DNA of 64,000 nt from Porphyra umbilicalis (Eukaryota > Rhodophyta > Bangiophyceae > Bangiales > Bangiaceae): contig KV918839.1 in the NCBI GenBank assembly GCA_002049455.2, positions 186,001 through 250,000 of the forward strand, written 5' to 3'. The translations under genes were made by a program, and so were the position numbers. Positions 45,355-55,865 of the stretch are shown here, in pieces. Below the pieces are notes generated by a model. That model had not been told where the DNA came from. It did not search any database and worked only from the letters and a program-made list of their open reading frames with translations. Position 1 is the stretch's first letter, and each line of letters starts with the position of its first letter.

Positions 45355-45608
45355 ACAGGTCGTCGGCTTCTCGCCCAATGAAAGACGGGTAAGCCATCGG
45401 CGAGAATCCAATCAACATGCGCAAATTTCTTCGATTGCAGTAGAGGGCTGCGCGGCCCTGGCGTCGTGGAAATGGATGAAGACTGGGGATCTCGCTTCGC
45501 TGACCCGCGATTTTCTGGCACCCTGTCAGTCCACTAGCCGTGAAGCTCCACTGCGAGTGGGGTCGCACTGAAGGGTCGGGTCAACCCGCGATTTTGGGTC
45601 CAAAACCG

Positions 45609-45636
45609 CGATATCGCGGGTTTATTTCTTGTAGGG
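45609..45636 (-). repeat. CACTA right terminal inverted repeat
   Basis: Read on the minus strand it begins CCCTACAAGAAATAAACCCG; pairs with 39491-39518. Confidence 0.85.
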
Positions 45637-46380
45637 CCGGCCGCCGCCGTCGCCGCTGCCGCCCGCTGCCGCCCCCGTCGCTGTCCCCCGCTGCCGCCCC
45701 CGCCCCTTCCGGCCGCCACCGCCGCCCCCTGCCGCCGGCGCTTGTGCCTGCTGCTGCCACCGCCAGCTGCCGCCGCCGCCGCCGCCCCCAGATGCCGCCG
45801 CCACCGCTCCCGGCTACCACCGTCGCCGCCCCCGCCTGCCGCCACCGCCGCCCCCGCCTCCCGCCACAGCAGCCCACGCCTGCCGCCGCCCCCGCCCCCG
45901 CCGCCGCCGCCCTTGCCTCCGGCCGCCGCCGCAGTGGCTGCCGCCGCCGCTCCTGCCTGCCGCCGCCGCCGCCCCCGGCCACCACCGACGTCGCCTCCTG
46001 GTGCCGCCACCGCCGCCCCCGCCTGCCGCCATTGCCGCCCGGAGCCGCCGCTGCCGCCGTCCCTGCCGCCGCCACCGCTGCCTTCCGCCGCCGCCGCCCC
46101 CGGCCGCCGTTGCCGCCGCGCCCTGTCGCCGCCTCCCCTGCCGACGTAGCCCCCGCCTGTCGCCGCAGCCGGCCCCTGCCGCCGCCGCCCCTGCTTTCCG
46201 ACGTCGCAGCACCCTGCCGCCACCGCTTCTGCGTGCTGCTGGCGCCGCCGCGCCTGGCCGCCTCCGCCACCGTCCCCTCCCGCCGCCGCCGCCCCCGGCC
46301 GCTGCCCCCGTCGTTCTCAGCTACCTCCGCTGCCGCCCCCGGCCGCCGTCGCCTTCGGCCGCCTCTGCCGCCATGTCGGC
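45637..46380. repeat. CCG-rich array, right part (C-rich on plus strand)
   Basis: Same kind of interrupted CCG/CCCC/GCTGCCGCC repeat and same strand orientation as 38280-39490. The two parts are best seen as one ~1.95-kb array split by the CACTA insertion. Confidence 0.8.
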
Positions 46381-46414
46381 GGCTTTCGTCGCCAGCTGTT
46401 TTCGTAACTGCCAG

Positions 46415-47280
46415 CCCTGTGTTTCAGTAGTCCCGTCTTTTGGGCTCTACTGAGGGACTGTTACATTCCGGTTGCAGTGCCCTAAGACTTCTGGGCCATG
46501 GATGGGTATGGCAGGCTGGGGAGGTGGTGTCGGGTACCGGCCACTGTCACCTTTAGAGGGCAGAAACGGTATGAACGAAGCGTTTGTGCAGAAAAAGACC
46601 CACAATGCCGTGACCAGCGCCCTCTAAAAACCAAGAAATGGTCCTCTCCAAGAAAGTTGTGTTTTACTCATGTTTGGCTCAGAAGTGCTCGACGCACCTC
46701 ACACTTGGGGCAGGACTGCACAAGTGAAGGAGCGCATGAAGCAAATTCACCCAGCAGCTCTTTTTGTTTTCGCAGCTTGTCAGGAAGCACGCACAACATG
46801 GTGAGTGGTGCACAATGGTGTCTTTTCTTTGAAAAAACAATGGAAACTGCTGTAGGCAGGTAGGGAAGCGCAAAACGACGATTCCACTGGATTGGGCAGT
46901 GTCATCAGCCTGACGTGTGATCCACTGACTGACTGGACAAAGCAGTGTCAGCGGTGCTACCGAATACAGTGGTCAGGATGTGGCGACAGAGAGGGTCTGT
47001 CCCAATATGTCTTTCTTGTGCACACGCCACATTCACCACTCACGCCCGCTCGGCTACGACGCCCCGGTCGCCAGCAATACGCCCAGTCAGTACCCCGACT
47101 CCACCCCCACCCAGTATATCACCTCGTACCCTATCCAAACCGCGCTGCCCCCCCACCCAGTACCATGCTCTACCTTCACCTCAGTACCAATCCTCTCCCC
47201 TCTCCCCGTACCCCACCTCCTTCACCGCCCACGGCGACACCTCTTTGGCCAGCCCAATCCCCATGCCACTTGCAATGAGC
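46415..47280 (+). repeat. Left arm of a large inverted repeat
   Basis: Matches, in inverted orientation, 55866-56272 and then 50240-50877. A 31-nt stretch at 46426-46456 is identical to the complement of 56231-56261. The arm runs through the segment beginning ATGGATGGGTATGGCAGGCT and through GCTGCTGTAGGCAGGTAGGG-like sequence to CAATGAGCCT. It carries the empty sites corresponding to two insertions in the right arm (near 46800 and near 46965). A 121-codon open frame here (46498-46863) has a counterpart in the other arm, but it shows no domain and I do not call it a gene. Confidence 0.8.
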
Positions 47281-48177
47281 CTCCTCAATCATTGTCACCT
47301 AGTTTTAGACCGTGGCCGCCGTTCTCTTTCCCACTCAGCACCGACCCGCACATGGCATGTACGCCTTTGCAGCACCCACGTCCCAACGCTGAGAACCGAC
47401 CCCCCCACAATACCTACCACCCTGCAGTGCCCATCCCCACGCCACGCCCAGCACCTTATCATGTCGTCCACTCCTCTGCAACCACATTCTTCCCCCGCGC
47501 ACCACCTCAGCCGCGCACCCTGATCTACCCGTCTAAAAATAACCTGCCCCACAGGTCGCCCACCGTGTGAGGAACGCAGAGGGGTCGCAGGCGGACAGGA
47601 GGGGGGACGGCGACGGCGGCGGAGGTAGCAAGGATGGCGGGGGCTGGGACGCTAGCGCCGCTGCCGGTGGCGCGTGGAGCGGGAGTGCTGCCGGCCGAAG
47701 AATACTGGGGAAAGCGGAGGGGAGCGCACAAGAGGGGAGGTGACACGAAGACCTTATGAGGCAGCGGCAAGCACCCCAAACTGCGAGGGCAGACGCAGTC
47801 CAGTCACATGGACACGACTGTCACAAGGTCCTAAATACAAAACCAAGTACGTGGCGGCCCCCCCCAACCGGCGAGCCCGCTGACCCCCCCCCCCAGAAGC
47901 ACCGAAATTAGCCTCCCCCCCTTCCACGTGGAGCGCTCACGAGCCACCCCCACCCCCCCCCCCCAACTGCAGATTTTTGCAATGTGATCGGAGGTAGTAT
48001 TTGACATTCTCGATCACGTACCGTTTTTTGGTGCGTGAGGGGGGCGGGGGGGGGCGGCCTGTGCGCGCGCCACGTGGGGGGATTCAGGGAGCGCGTGGGT
48101 GGTGGTTTGGTGGGGGGGCTAGCACTTTTTGAATTCTGTCGATTTTGTGCCACGATGCGACCTCGTGCATTTTTGTA
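47281..48177. other. Spacer of the inverted repeat, left part
   Basis: No gene. Contains C runs near 47884-47970. A ~45-nt segment at 47993-48036 (CTCGATCACGTACCGTTTTT) recurs inverted at 57863-57906. Confidence 0.5.
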
Positions 48178-49226
48178 CAGGGGGGTTCCAAAAGTTTACG
48201 ATCGGATGGGCCATTCCGCCGAGGAACCAGGTCAACCAATCGACATCTGGTCTAGGAAAAGTGGCCTCTAGAAGCAGTTTATTGCGATTGACTTAGTGCT
48301 TGGTCGAGTGGCCACTCGCTACCGCCAGAGCCCCCACCCTCCGCGGCATGCCCTCCGACAAACCCGCAAAGAGAGAGTCAAGCAGACGGTCCCACTCCTC
48401 GCACAAGGCATCAAACAACATGTCCAACGTGGTGGGTGGCGTCGGGCGGGCACGCAGACGCCGCTCGAGGACGCTCCAAACGTTCTCAATCGGGCTCATG
48501 TCTGGACTCTGAGGAGTCCAGTCGACGCGCTCCAGTCCGTGCAAAGCCATGTAGAAGCGCACCGCACGAGCCCTGTGGGGCCCAGAGTTGTCGTCGAGCA
48601 GCTCGAAGTTGCTTGTCCCACCGTGCTTGGTCTCCACAAACGGGAGAAGGTGGTTGTGCAGAATGTCGATATACTTGTGTTGGTTCAAACGCCCCTCCAC
48701 GCGTACCAGGGGCGTCCTGCCGCGCGCAGAGAAGCCCCCCCACACCGACAGGCTCAGCCGACCCGACTTAAAGGATGGGCGGAGGCATGCGGGCAGGTAG
48801 CGCTCCGTCGGACGCCGCCAGACGTGTGCTTCGCCTCGCGCTAGCCGCACCGTAAAAGTGCTCTCGTCGGCAAAAGCAACCTTACCCCAGTCCTCGGGGG
48901 TCCAGCGGCGGCGGCGCCCAGCCGTCCCCTCGCGCCGAACCCGCGCGGCAATGGTCGCTACAGTGCTCAAAGGCAACTTGAGATGGGAGGCAATGAAGGC
49001 ATTGGAAAAAGATGAGTTTACCAAAACAGCTATAGCCGCCCGGGTGGCGGCGGGCACCTCCTTGGAGCCCTTGCGGCGCGGCATGGTTGCGACTGGGGAG
49101 GAAGACGACGAATCCCCCCCCCCCCCCCCCCCCCCTCAGTGGCATCGAATTGGGCGGATTTCCGGGGGTCGGGCGATCGTCTGAGCCTGGAAATCCGAGC
49201 GATCGTAAACTTTTGGAACCCCCCTG
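48178..49226 (-). mobile_element. Tc1-type DNA transposon with perfect 27-bp TIRs
   Basis: Ends are perfect 27-bp inverted repeats starting CAGGGGGGTTCCAAAAGTTT, at 48178-48204 and 49200-49226, and each abuts TA (48176-48177, 49227-49228). The element is 1049 bp and contains one transposase gene. A 20-odd-nt C run sits between the gene start and the right end. Perfect TIRs suggest a young insertion. Confidence 0.93.
48293..49084 (-). CDS. Tc1-family transposase with an internal deletion
   Basis: 263 aa, about 75-80 residues shorter than the usual ~340. The first helix-turn-helix is present (residues ~15-50, NAFIASHLKLPLSTVATIAA). Then RREGTAGRRRR joins directly to WTPEDWGKVAFADEST, so the second helix-turn-helix of the bipartite DNA-binding domain is missing while the frame is kept. 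The catalytic DD34E triad is intact: D73 (AFADEST), D165 (ELLDDNSGPH) and E200 (SPDMSPIENVW), with 34 residues between the last two. The catalytic fold could be made, but TIR recognition is probably impaired. It depends on or competes with a full-length relative. Confidence 0.88.
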   Translation of the reverse strand: MPRRKGSKEVPAATRAAIAVLVNSSFSNAFIASHLKLPLSTVATIAARVRREGTAGRRRRWTPEDWGKVAFADESTFTVRLARGEAHVWRRPTERYLPACLRPSFKSGRLSLSVWGGFSARGRTPLVRVEGRLNQHKYIDILHNHLLPFVETKHGGTSNFELLDDNSGPHRARAVRFYMALHGLERVDWTPQSPDMSPIENVWSVLERRLRARPTPPTTLDMLFDALCEEWDRLLDSLFAGLSEGMPRRVGALAVASGHSTKH

Positions 49227-49349
49227 TACTTGCAATGAAGCTCATGACCAGACATGACCGCCCCGACACCTGTGTCTGGCATCACGGTGATCCAGATGGG
49301 TGTTGGGCTGTCCTTCTCACTCAGCGGGGGGGATCTGCACTGTCACTGG

Positions 49350-50239
49350 GCGTGCACGAACTGCCGCCCCCGCCCTCGCCGCCGCCGCCACCGCCGCCCC
49401 CGCACCCGCTGCCCCCGCCGTCGCCGCCCCCGCCCACGCCTCTACACTCGCCGCCGCCCCCTCCGCCGCCGCCGCCCCCGCGGCTGCCGCCCCCGCCGCC
49501 GCTACCGCCCCCGCCACTGTCCGCGGCTCCCGCCACTGGCGCCTCCTCCGCCCCTGGCCGCCTCCCCCGCCGCCGCTACCGCCCCCGCCACTGTCCGCGG
49601 CTCCCGCCACTGGCGCCTCCTCCGCCCCTGGCCGCCTCCCCCGCCCGTGGCCGCCTCCTCCGCCCCTGGCCGCCTCCCCCGCCCCTGCCCGCCGCCCCCG
49701 CCGCTGGCCCCCGCCCCCCCCTCGGGCCGCCACGCCCGCTGCTGCCGCAGCCCCCGCCGCCGCCGCTGCTGCCGCCCCTGAACTCGGCCCCCGCCACTGG
49801 CACCGCCGCCGCCGCTGCCCGCTGCCTCCCCTGCTGCCGACGCCCCCGCCGCCGCCGTCGCCGCCGCCCATGGCCGCGGCCCCCACCCCCGCCGCCGCTC
49901 CCGCCCCTGTCTGCAGCCCCCGCCGCCGCCACCGCCCCCGCCCCCGCCTCTGCACTCGCCGCCGCCCCCGCCGCCGCCCCCGCCCCCGCGGCCGCAGCCT
50001 TCGCCGCCGCCACCGCCCCCGCCCCTGGACGCGGCCCCCGCCACTGGCGCCGCCGCCGCCGCTGGCCACTACCTCGCCTGTTGCCGCTGCCCCCGCCACC
50101 GCCGCCACCCCCGCTCTTGGCCGCGACGCCCGCCACCGCCGCCACCCCCGTCCCTGGCTGCAGCCCCCGCCGCCGCCGCCGCCCCAGCCCCTGGCCGCGG
50201 CTCCCGCCGCAGGCGCCGCTCCCGCCCCTGGCCGCCTCC
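49350..50239. repeat. CCG-rich array inside the inverted-repeat spacer
   Basis: Interrupted CCGCCGCCCC repeat, C-rich on the plus strand, bounded on the right by the inner end of the right arm. Translations in all frames are low-complexity and not called. Confidence 0.85.
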
Positions 50240-50877
50240 CCTCAGGCTCATTGGAGTGGCGTGGGTTTTGGGCTGGTGAAAAAGGTGTCGCCGTGGGTGG
50301 TGGAGGAGATGGGGTACGGGGTGAGGGGGGAGGATTGGTGCTGAGGCGCAGGTGGAGCATGGTACAGGGTGAGAGGGCAGCGAGGTTTGGGTATGGTCCG
50401 AGGTAGCAAACTGGATGGGGGTGGAATCGGGGTACTGACTGGGCGTGTTTCTGGCGACCGGGGCGTGTAGCCGAGCGGGCGCGGGGAGGTGAATGCGGCG
50501 TGTGCTCAAGAGAAACATCTTGGGACAGACCCTCCCTGTCGCCACATCCTGACCATTGTACTACTGTTTTCTGAGATTTGGCCCACTTGGACAGGAACAG
50601 GACTGGACCGAAACGTGATCTGATTGGTGCACGTCATTTTTCTGTTGCGCCCATTGGCCGAGGCGGCTGTTTCTGCCGATGTTGTTCTTGTTCGCATCGG
50701 CTAAAGTTCAGCGAACAGCAATATTCGGTAAGATCGCTGACACTGCATGGTCCAGTTGATCACACGTCTGTCTGATGACACTGCACAATCCAGTGGAATC
50801 GTTGGTTGCGCTTCCCTACCTGCCTACAGCAGCTCTCGTTGTGCTTTCACAAAAAAATTACCACTGCACATCACTAA
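50240..50877 (-). repeat. Right arm of the large inverted repeat, inner part
   Basis: Complementary to about 46803-47280 (shared CCAGCCCAA...CACGGCGACACC, AGTACCCCGA...CCACCC, GGTCAGGATGTGGCGACAG and GCTGTAGGCAGGTAGGGAAG). Relative to the left arm it has one 161-bp insertion (MITE 50561-50721). It ends at the left edge of the 5-kb Harbinger-like element and resumes at 55866. Confidence 0.8.
50561..50721. mobile_element. 161-bp MITE flanked by TA
   Basis: Ends CTACTGTTTTCTGAGATTTG and (inverted) TTGCTGTTCGCTGAACTTTA match imperfectly, and TA flanks both sides. The other arm of the large inverted repeat has the uninterrupted site CCGAATACAGTGG near 46960, so the insertion and its TA duplication are directly visible. 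A ~50-nt part resembles 52282-52330. Confidence 0.8.
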
Positions 50878-52449
50878 GAGCATTCCCACCAATGTCGGGC
50901 CAACGGTCTGAAACGGTGAAGTGAAACCGCTACGTGTGGCCCTGCGAGTGGTCAGTTGCCAACGGGCCAACGCGTTGCCAACGGGCAATGTAATGGGTGA
51001 AACAGAGTGGGCTACCTTTCAAAGATCTGAGCGCCGTTGGCCTCGACGTTGTTGGCCGCACTGCGTGGTTGCCAACGGAGGACACGTATCAGCGTCGTCG
51101 CCAGTATCGAAATGAAGAGACGTCCGTCGAATACGTGCCGAAGATGTCACGGAAAGCGTGTGAACGGAGCCCAAACCGCCCAAATCAAGGCAATCTTGCA
51201 AGACACGTGGAGGCCATTCGGTACCAATATGGATTGAATCCGCACGAGTGCGCGACGTGTGTTGCGGTCGCACCCCGTCAGGTTGTGCAAGGACTTCGAG
51301 GCTGAGTCATGCCGGTCAAACGGTCACGTGCAGCTATCGTGGCCTGCCCATTTGCGCAAAGGAGTGGCCCAAGAGCTGTCTACGTGCCCCCCTCTACTGT
51401 GTGCATCCCACTCTTTGCTGACTGGGGCGGTTTCAAAGGAGCTGGCACGCCCGCTCTCAGGGCCGTGCTGCCCCAAAAAGGCCAAGGCTCGGCCAGAAAG
51501 GGTCAATAGAGGGCAGCGACCCACAGCCAGGGACTTTTGAGTGCGTTTTTGTGCACTTGTGTGGCTGCCCCCTACTGTTGTGGGCACTGCAGGCAGTTGT
51601 CATCGTGGAAGCGTTGACAGCTCAGGAAGCAGGCTGACTGCACAGCCGTGCACTGGCTCGCCAACGCATGAACGTTGACACCGGCATTCACAGTCCCCCC
51701 TCCAGCCCAACCTCAGCCACACTTCCAACAACGCCACTAGCCCACACCCAGCCCCCCACCCCCGACCCACCCCGAACCCTTTTAACCCTGCCCCCACGTC
51801 CACCCGAGCACCCTCACCAAGCTGCAGCAGCAACACGCGCTAGCCAGCCAGCGATGCGCGCACCCTGCCTGCGCCGCCCGCTGACCCGGCCCGCGCGACA
51901 CTCCCCCCAGGTTTCTCACCCTCGCAGAAGCAACGCAGAAGCGACCTGGAGGCCGGGGTACATACCGCCCACAGCTCCAGACAGGGGGCGGCGGACCCCT
52001 GCGCACGGTGGACAGCACCGGGCGGTGGCCACCTCCAGCGGGCGCGACCACAGAGGCACGCGGGCGTGATTGCTCTTGGCGACATTACCACTTCAGCTCT
52101 CGGCGGCCACCAGCACGCGCCGCTCGGTCGCCGCCGGCCTTGTGTCCTCTGTGGTACAACTCTCGCTGTAGCGCACTTGCTGTGTGGGGAATTGCTGTTG
52201 CATGAAAATTTGCAGACCTTGATAGCAAAACGCCCAGAGCAGAACATTGTTTGAGTGGTTCTCTGCTGGATTCCGGCCATGTCATTGGCCAAGGCAGCTG
52301 TTCTGGCGCAATTATTATTGTTTGTATCGGAAAAATTTCTCAAGCGAGCAACTCCACCGCACAGGCTCGAGCTGTGTGGTGGGATTTTCAAAAATACAAT
52401 AATTGCGGGGAGGCTGCCACCGTACGTTGACTCCGAAGAAGCTACCGCG

Positions 52450-55260
52450 GCAGCCACCTCACAAAGTCGGAGACTGGATGGGGATGCCGTGGGGAGGGCG
52501 GGGCTGGCCGCGGACGGTGGGGCTGGCGGCGGGTTTGGTGGGACAGGTCGGTGGGGATAGTGGGTGCGGCGGGCAACGGCAGCGGGGGGCACAGCGCGGG
52601 CACCCTCTGCGGCAAAGGGGGTTTCGAGGGACGGTAGCGGGGGTGATAGGCCTGCGGAGGACGGCGGCGGGAGCTGTGGGGCCGCGGGAAACAGACGACG
52701 GTGAGGGCGGCGGCGGGCGCCGCGGCCGACGGCGGCTGGGGTGGAGAGGGCCCCTGCGGCGAGGGCGGCGGCCTAACCTGGCGGGCGTGCCGTTGGCGGC
52801 GGGCGGGGTGGCGGAGGACGGCGGCGGGGGCGGCGGCGGGTCGTGGGGCAACAGCGGCGGCGGCGGCTTGGGGGGCGCCGGCCGATGGCGGTGGGCTGGC
52901 GTGGTGAGCTGCGGCGGTTGCTGGTGGCGGCTGGGATGGAGGCGGTGGGAGCAGGGGGGGGGGGTGCGGCACAAGGTGGAGTCGGCGGGGCCGGCAAGGG
53001 CGGTGGCGGGCGACGTCAAGGGCTGTGGCGGCGAGCGTGGTGGCCGGCGACGGCGGCCGAGGCCGCAGGGGCGGGGGCGGCTGCCTGCGGTGGCGGCGGG
53101 GGCGACGGGGGTGGCGGTACGCAGTGGCGGTGGAGGCGGCGACGGCGTCGGCGGCAGTAAGCGTCGGCGGGGGGGGCGGCGACGGGAGGGGCGGCTGACG
53201 GTGGCGACGTGGGGCGCGGACGGCGCCGGCGTGGACAAGGGCGGCGTCGCGGGCTGCTGTCGGCTGGGGCAGCGACGGCGGGGGCGGCTGTCAGCGGTGG
53301 CGGGCGCGGCGGCGACGGCCGGGGCGGCGGTGGGGCGGCGGCAGACGACGGCAGTTCGGGCGGCGGCGGCTGGGGGGAGGGGGGCCGCCGTGGCGGAGGT
53401 GGCGGTGGTGTCCGCCGTCTGCGGCGACGGCGGCGGTGGTGGGACCGGCCGACGTCGGTGGCGGTGGCGGGGGCTCGGGGGAAGCAGCGGCGGCTCTCAG
53501 CGATGGCGGTGACGCTGGTGGGGAGGGCGGGGGCGGCTATCGGCCGTGGCGGCTGCGAGGGCGCGGGCGGGGTCGGCGGTCAAAAGCGCCAATGACGGCG
53601 GGGGCCGCGGTAGTCGGCGGGTGCGGGGCGGGAGCCGGCGGTCGGCAGCGGCTGTGGCGGTGGCGGTCGTTGTCGGTGGCACTTCAGGGGGCGTGGGAGG
53701 GGAGGGCGATCGGCCGGGTCGGCGGCGAGAGCGGCTGCGGAGCGTGCATCGGTCGGCGGCTGCGGCCGGCGGGGGCGGACGGCAACGACGGCGACTGGGT
53801 CGGACGGCGACGACGGGGACGGGAGCGGGGGAGAAGTTGGTGGTCGACTGGGCCGGCGGTCGGCGAGAGTGGTGGCGGCGGAAGTCGGCGGCGGCGGGGT
53901 GGGCGGCGACAGTGGGGGCGGAGGTCGGAGCCGGCGGCGGGGAGGGCGAGCGGCGACGGTCGGGACGGAGGCGTCGGCGGTCGGCGGCGGCGGGGGCGGC
54001 GGCGGGCGCGGCGATGGTGGGGGCGGCCGTCGCCGACCGCGGGCACTGCGGCGGTGGCGCGGAAGGCGGTCGGCCGAAGCGGCGGTCGGCGGGGGCGGCG
54101 GCGGCGGTGGTCGGCGGCGGCAGGGGATGCAGCGACGGCGGGGGCAGCGGTGGGGGCGGCAGTGGGGGCGGCAGTGGGGGGGCCAGCTGAAGACGCCGGC
54201 GCCGGTCGCGGCGGCGCCGGCGGTCGACAGCGGCGGGGGAGGGGACGGCGGCGGCGGGAGGGGCGGCGGCAGCAGGCGGAATGGGCAAGGGAGGCGGCGG
54301 CGGCCGACGATGGCGGCGGCATCGGGTTTAGCGGGGGCGGCGGCCGCAGATACCCGCGGTGGCGGCCGACGGTGGCGGGGGCGGCGAGGGAGGGGCGGGC
54401 GGTGGCTGGCGGCGGCGGCGGTGAGGGCGGCGGCGGTGGCGGCTGCGGACGACGGCGGCGAGGGGGGGCGGCGACAGCGGGGGTGGCGGTCGGACGCGAT
54501 TGCGCTGGGGGCGGGGACGGCGGGGCCGGCTGTCGGAGGTGGCGGCGGGGGGGGCGAGCGGCGACGGTCAGGACGGGGGCGGCGGCGGTCGGCAGCGGTG
54601 GCGGGGGCGGCGACGGCGGGGGCGGCCGTCGTTAACGGCGGGGACCGGGGCGGCGGGCCAGCGGCAGACGGCGCCGGCGGCCGACAGTGGCGGGTGCAGG
54701 GACGACGTCGGCGGGAGGAGCGGCGACAGTACGCGGCATGGGCAGAGGAGGCGGGGGCGGCCGATAACGGCGACGGCAGCAGGGTCACCTGAGGCGGCGG
54801 CGGCGGACACCGGCAGTGGCGGCCGACGGCGGTGGGGACGGCGGGGGAGGGGCGGCCGGCGCCTGGCGGCGGCGGCGGTGAGGGCTGCGGTGGTGGCGGC
54901 CGCGGACGGCGGCGGGGGAGCGAGGGGCGGAGGCCGACGTCGGCGGTGGAGAGGCGGGCGGCGGTCTCGGGGACGGCGGGGCCGTCGGCGACCGGCAGCC
55001 GCGAGGGCGGTGGCAGCCGGGGGGGGCGCGGCCGACGGCGGTGGGGGCGGCCAGGACGGCCGGGGTTGCGGTGGGTGGGGTGGGGGCGGCGACCGTCGGC
55101 GTGCGGGGGTCGCTGGTGCTGTGCCGGCGGTGGTCAGGGCGGCCGTGGGCACTGTCGTGGGCCACCGCCACTGCCGTGCGGTGCGGGAGGGGGGGGGAGG
55201 GCACGCACCGGCGCTGGCCACGGCCGCCACGCGGGCACGCGTGGCGGCATGAGCAGCCGC
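52450..55260. repeat. 2.8-kb GGC-rich array inside the Harbinger-like element
   Basis: Interrupted GGCGGCGGGGGCGG and GACGGCGGC repeats, strongly G-rich on the plus strand with dense G runs. Very long open frames on both strands (up to ~400 codons) are Gly/Arg plus and Pro/Ala minus and follow from the repeat. Confidence 0.85.
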
Positions 55261-55614
55261 GTCGCTGCCTGAAGAGGGCCTGACGCGGGGCCGCTCGGCG
55301 CAGCCCCGCCTCGTGTGCCTCCTCATCAGCGCCGATCCTCTTGTTTTCCCAGTGTCAGTGTCAACGCGCCGCGTGTCTGATGGGCCGTTCGGCCACGCGC
55401 CACCGCATGATTGATACGTGACACGCTCCAACGATCGGGACCATTGGGCCGAGCTGACAGGCAGCCGCCCAGTTCCGAGAGGTACCATATTTCATCCGTG
55501 GGTAGCTGTCGAAACAAAGGTATGATAAATCGGACAATCTGAGGCCAATATGAAGTGCCACTTGTCACTCATTTAACCCCGTGAAACCGCGATGGACCAA
55601 TCAGAGCACAGAAC

Positions 55615-55685
55615 CCGTTGGCCCCAGGGCCAACGAGTTGCCAACGGAGCCTCCGTTGGCAACTCGTTGGGCCTGGGGCCAACGG
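55615..55685. repeat. Palindrome with 35-bp arms
   Basis: The left arm CCGTTGGCCCCAGGGCCAAC... (55615-55649) is complementary to the right arm (55651-55685) with one mismatch and a 1-nt spacer, so it could extrude a cruciform. It lies 180 bp inside the right end of the Harbinger-like element, preceded by CCAATCAGAG. Confidence 0.9.
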
Positions 55686-55865
55686 CTCCGACGCCGAATC
55701 GGACGCAAGTACATTCGCGTTTTAACTCGCTTGACCTCCGTTGGCAACGCCGCGTGCACGTTCGACATTGTTACCCGCCCCGAGAACTGGCCAACGGCGA
55801 ATTTGAGACACGTTTCTGCAACGTGTGCCCAATATGGCGTTGGCCCGACATTGGTGGGAATGCTC

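Larger units (their letters stand above)
39491..45636 (-). mobile_element. Complete CACTA (En/Spm) DNA transposon, 6.1 kb
   Basis: 28-bp terminal inverted repeats starting CCCTACAAG and containing AACCCGCGATATCG lie at 39491-39518 and 45609-45636, with 3 mismatches. The three bases outside each end are CCG, consistent with the 3-bp target duplication of CACTA elements (though CCG is also the array unit). The AACCCGCGAT word, in both orientations, is repeated inside both ends (about 39504-39690 and 45503-45620), as expected for CACTA subterminal transposase-binding repeats. Inside are a TNP2-like transposase (42382-45118) and a second gene (40333-41547), both on the minus strand. The CACTA-type end CCCTACAAG differs from the usual CACTA first bases. 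The element interrupts a CCG array. Confidence 0.85.
50878..55865. mobile_element. PIF/Harbinger-like non-autonomous element, 5.0 kb, carrying a GGC array
   Basis: Perfect 28-bp terminal inverted repeats beginning GAGCATTCCCACCAATGTCG at 50878-50905 and 55838-55865, flanked by TAA on both sides (50875-50877, 55866-55868). A 3-bp TWA duplication and a GAGCAT-type terminus are features of PIF/Harbinger elements; the superfamily call is inference. No transposase is present. Subterminal DNA at both ends is full of GTTGGC/GCCAAC words, including a 35-bp-arm palindrome near the right end. More than half of the element is a G-rich triplet array (52450-55260). The insertion split the right arm of the surrounding inverted repeat, whose left arm shows the empty site near 46800. 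Confidence 0.8.

Noticed and set aside
46498-46863. Open frame with a counterpart in the other inverted-repeat arm (55722-56189 minus)
   Set aside because: Similarity follows from the arms being copies of each other. The two frames diverge at the C-terminus and show no domain or coding-type substitution pattern that I could establish.
52403-55252. Very long Gly/Arg and Pro/Ala open frames on both strands (up to ~400 codons)
   Set aside because: They overlap in all six frames inside a GGC-rich array that lacks the stop-codon bases. The length is explained by composition and no domain is visible.
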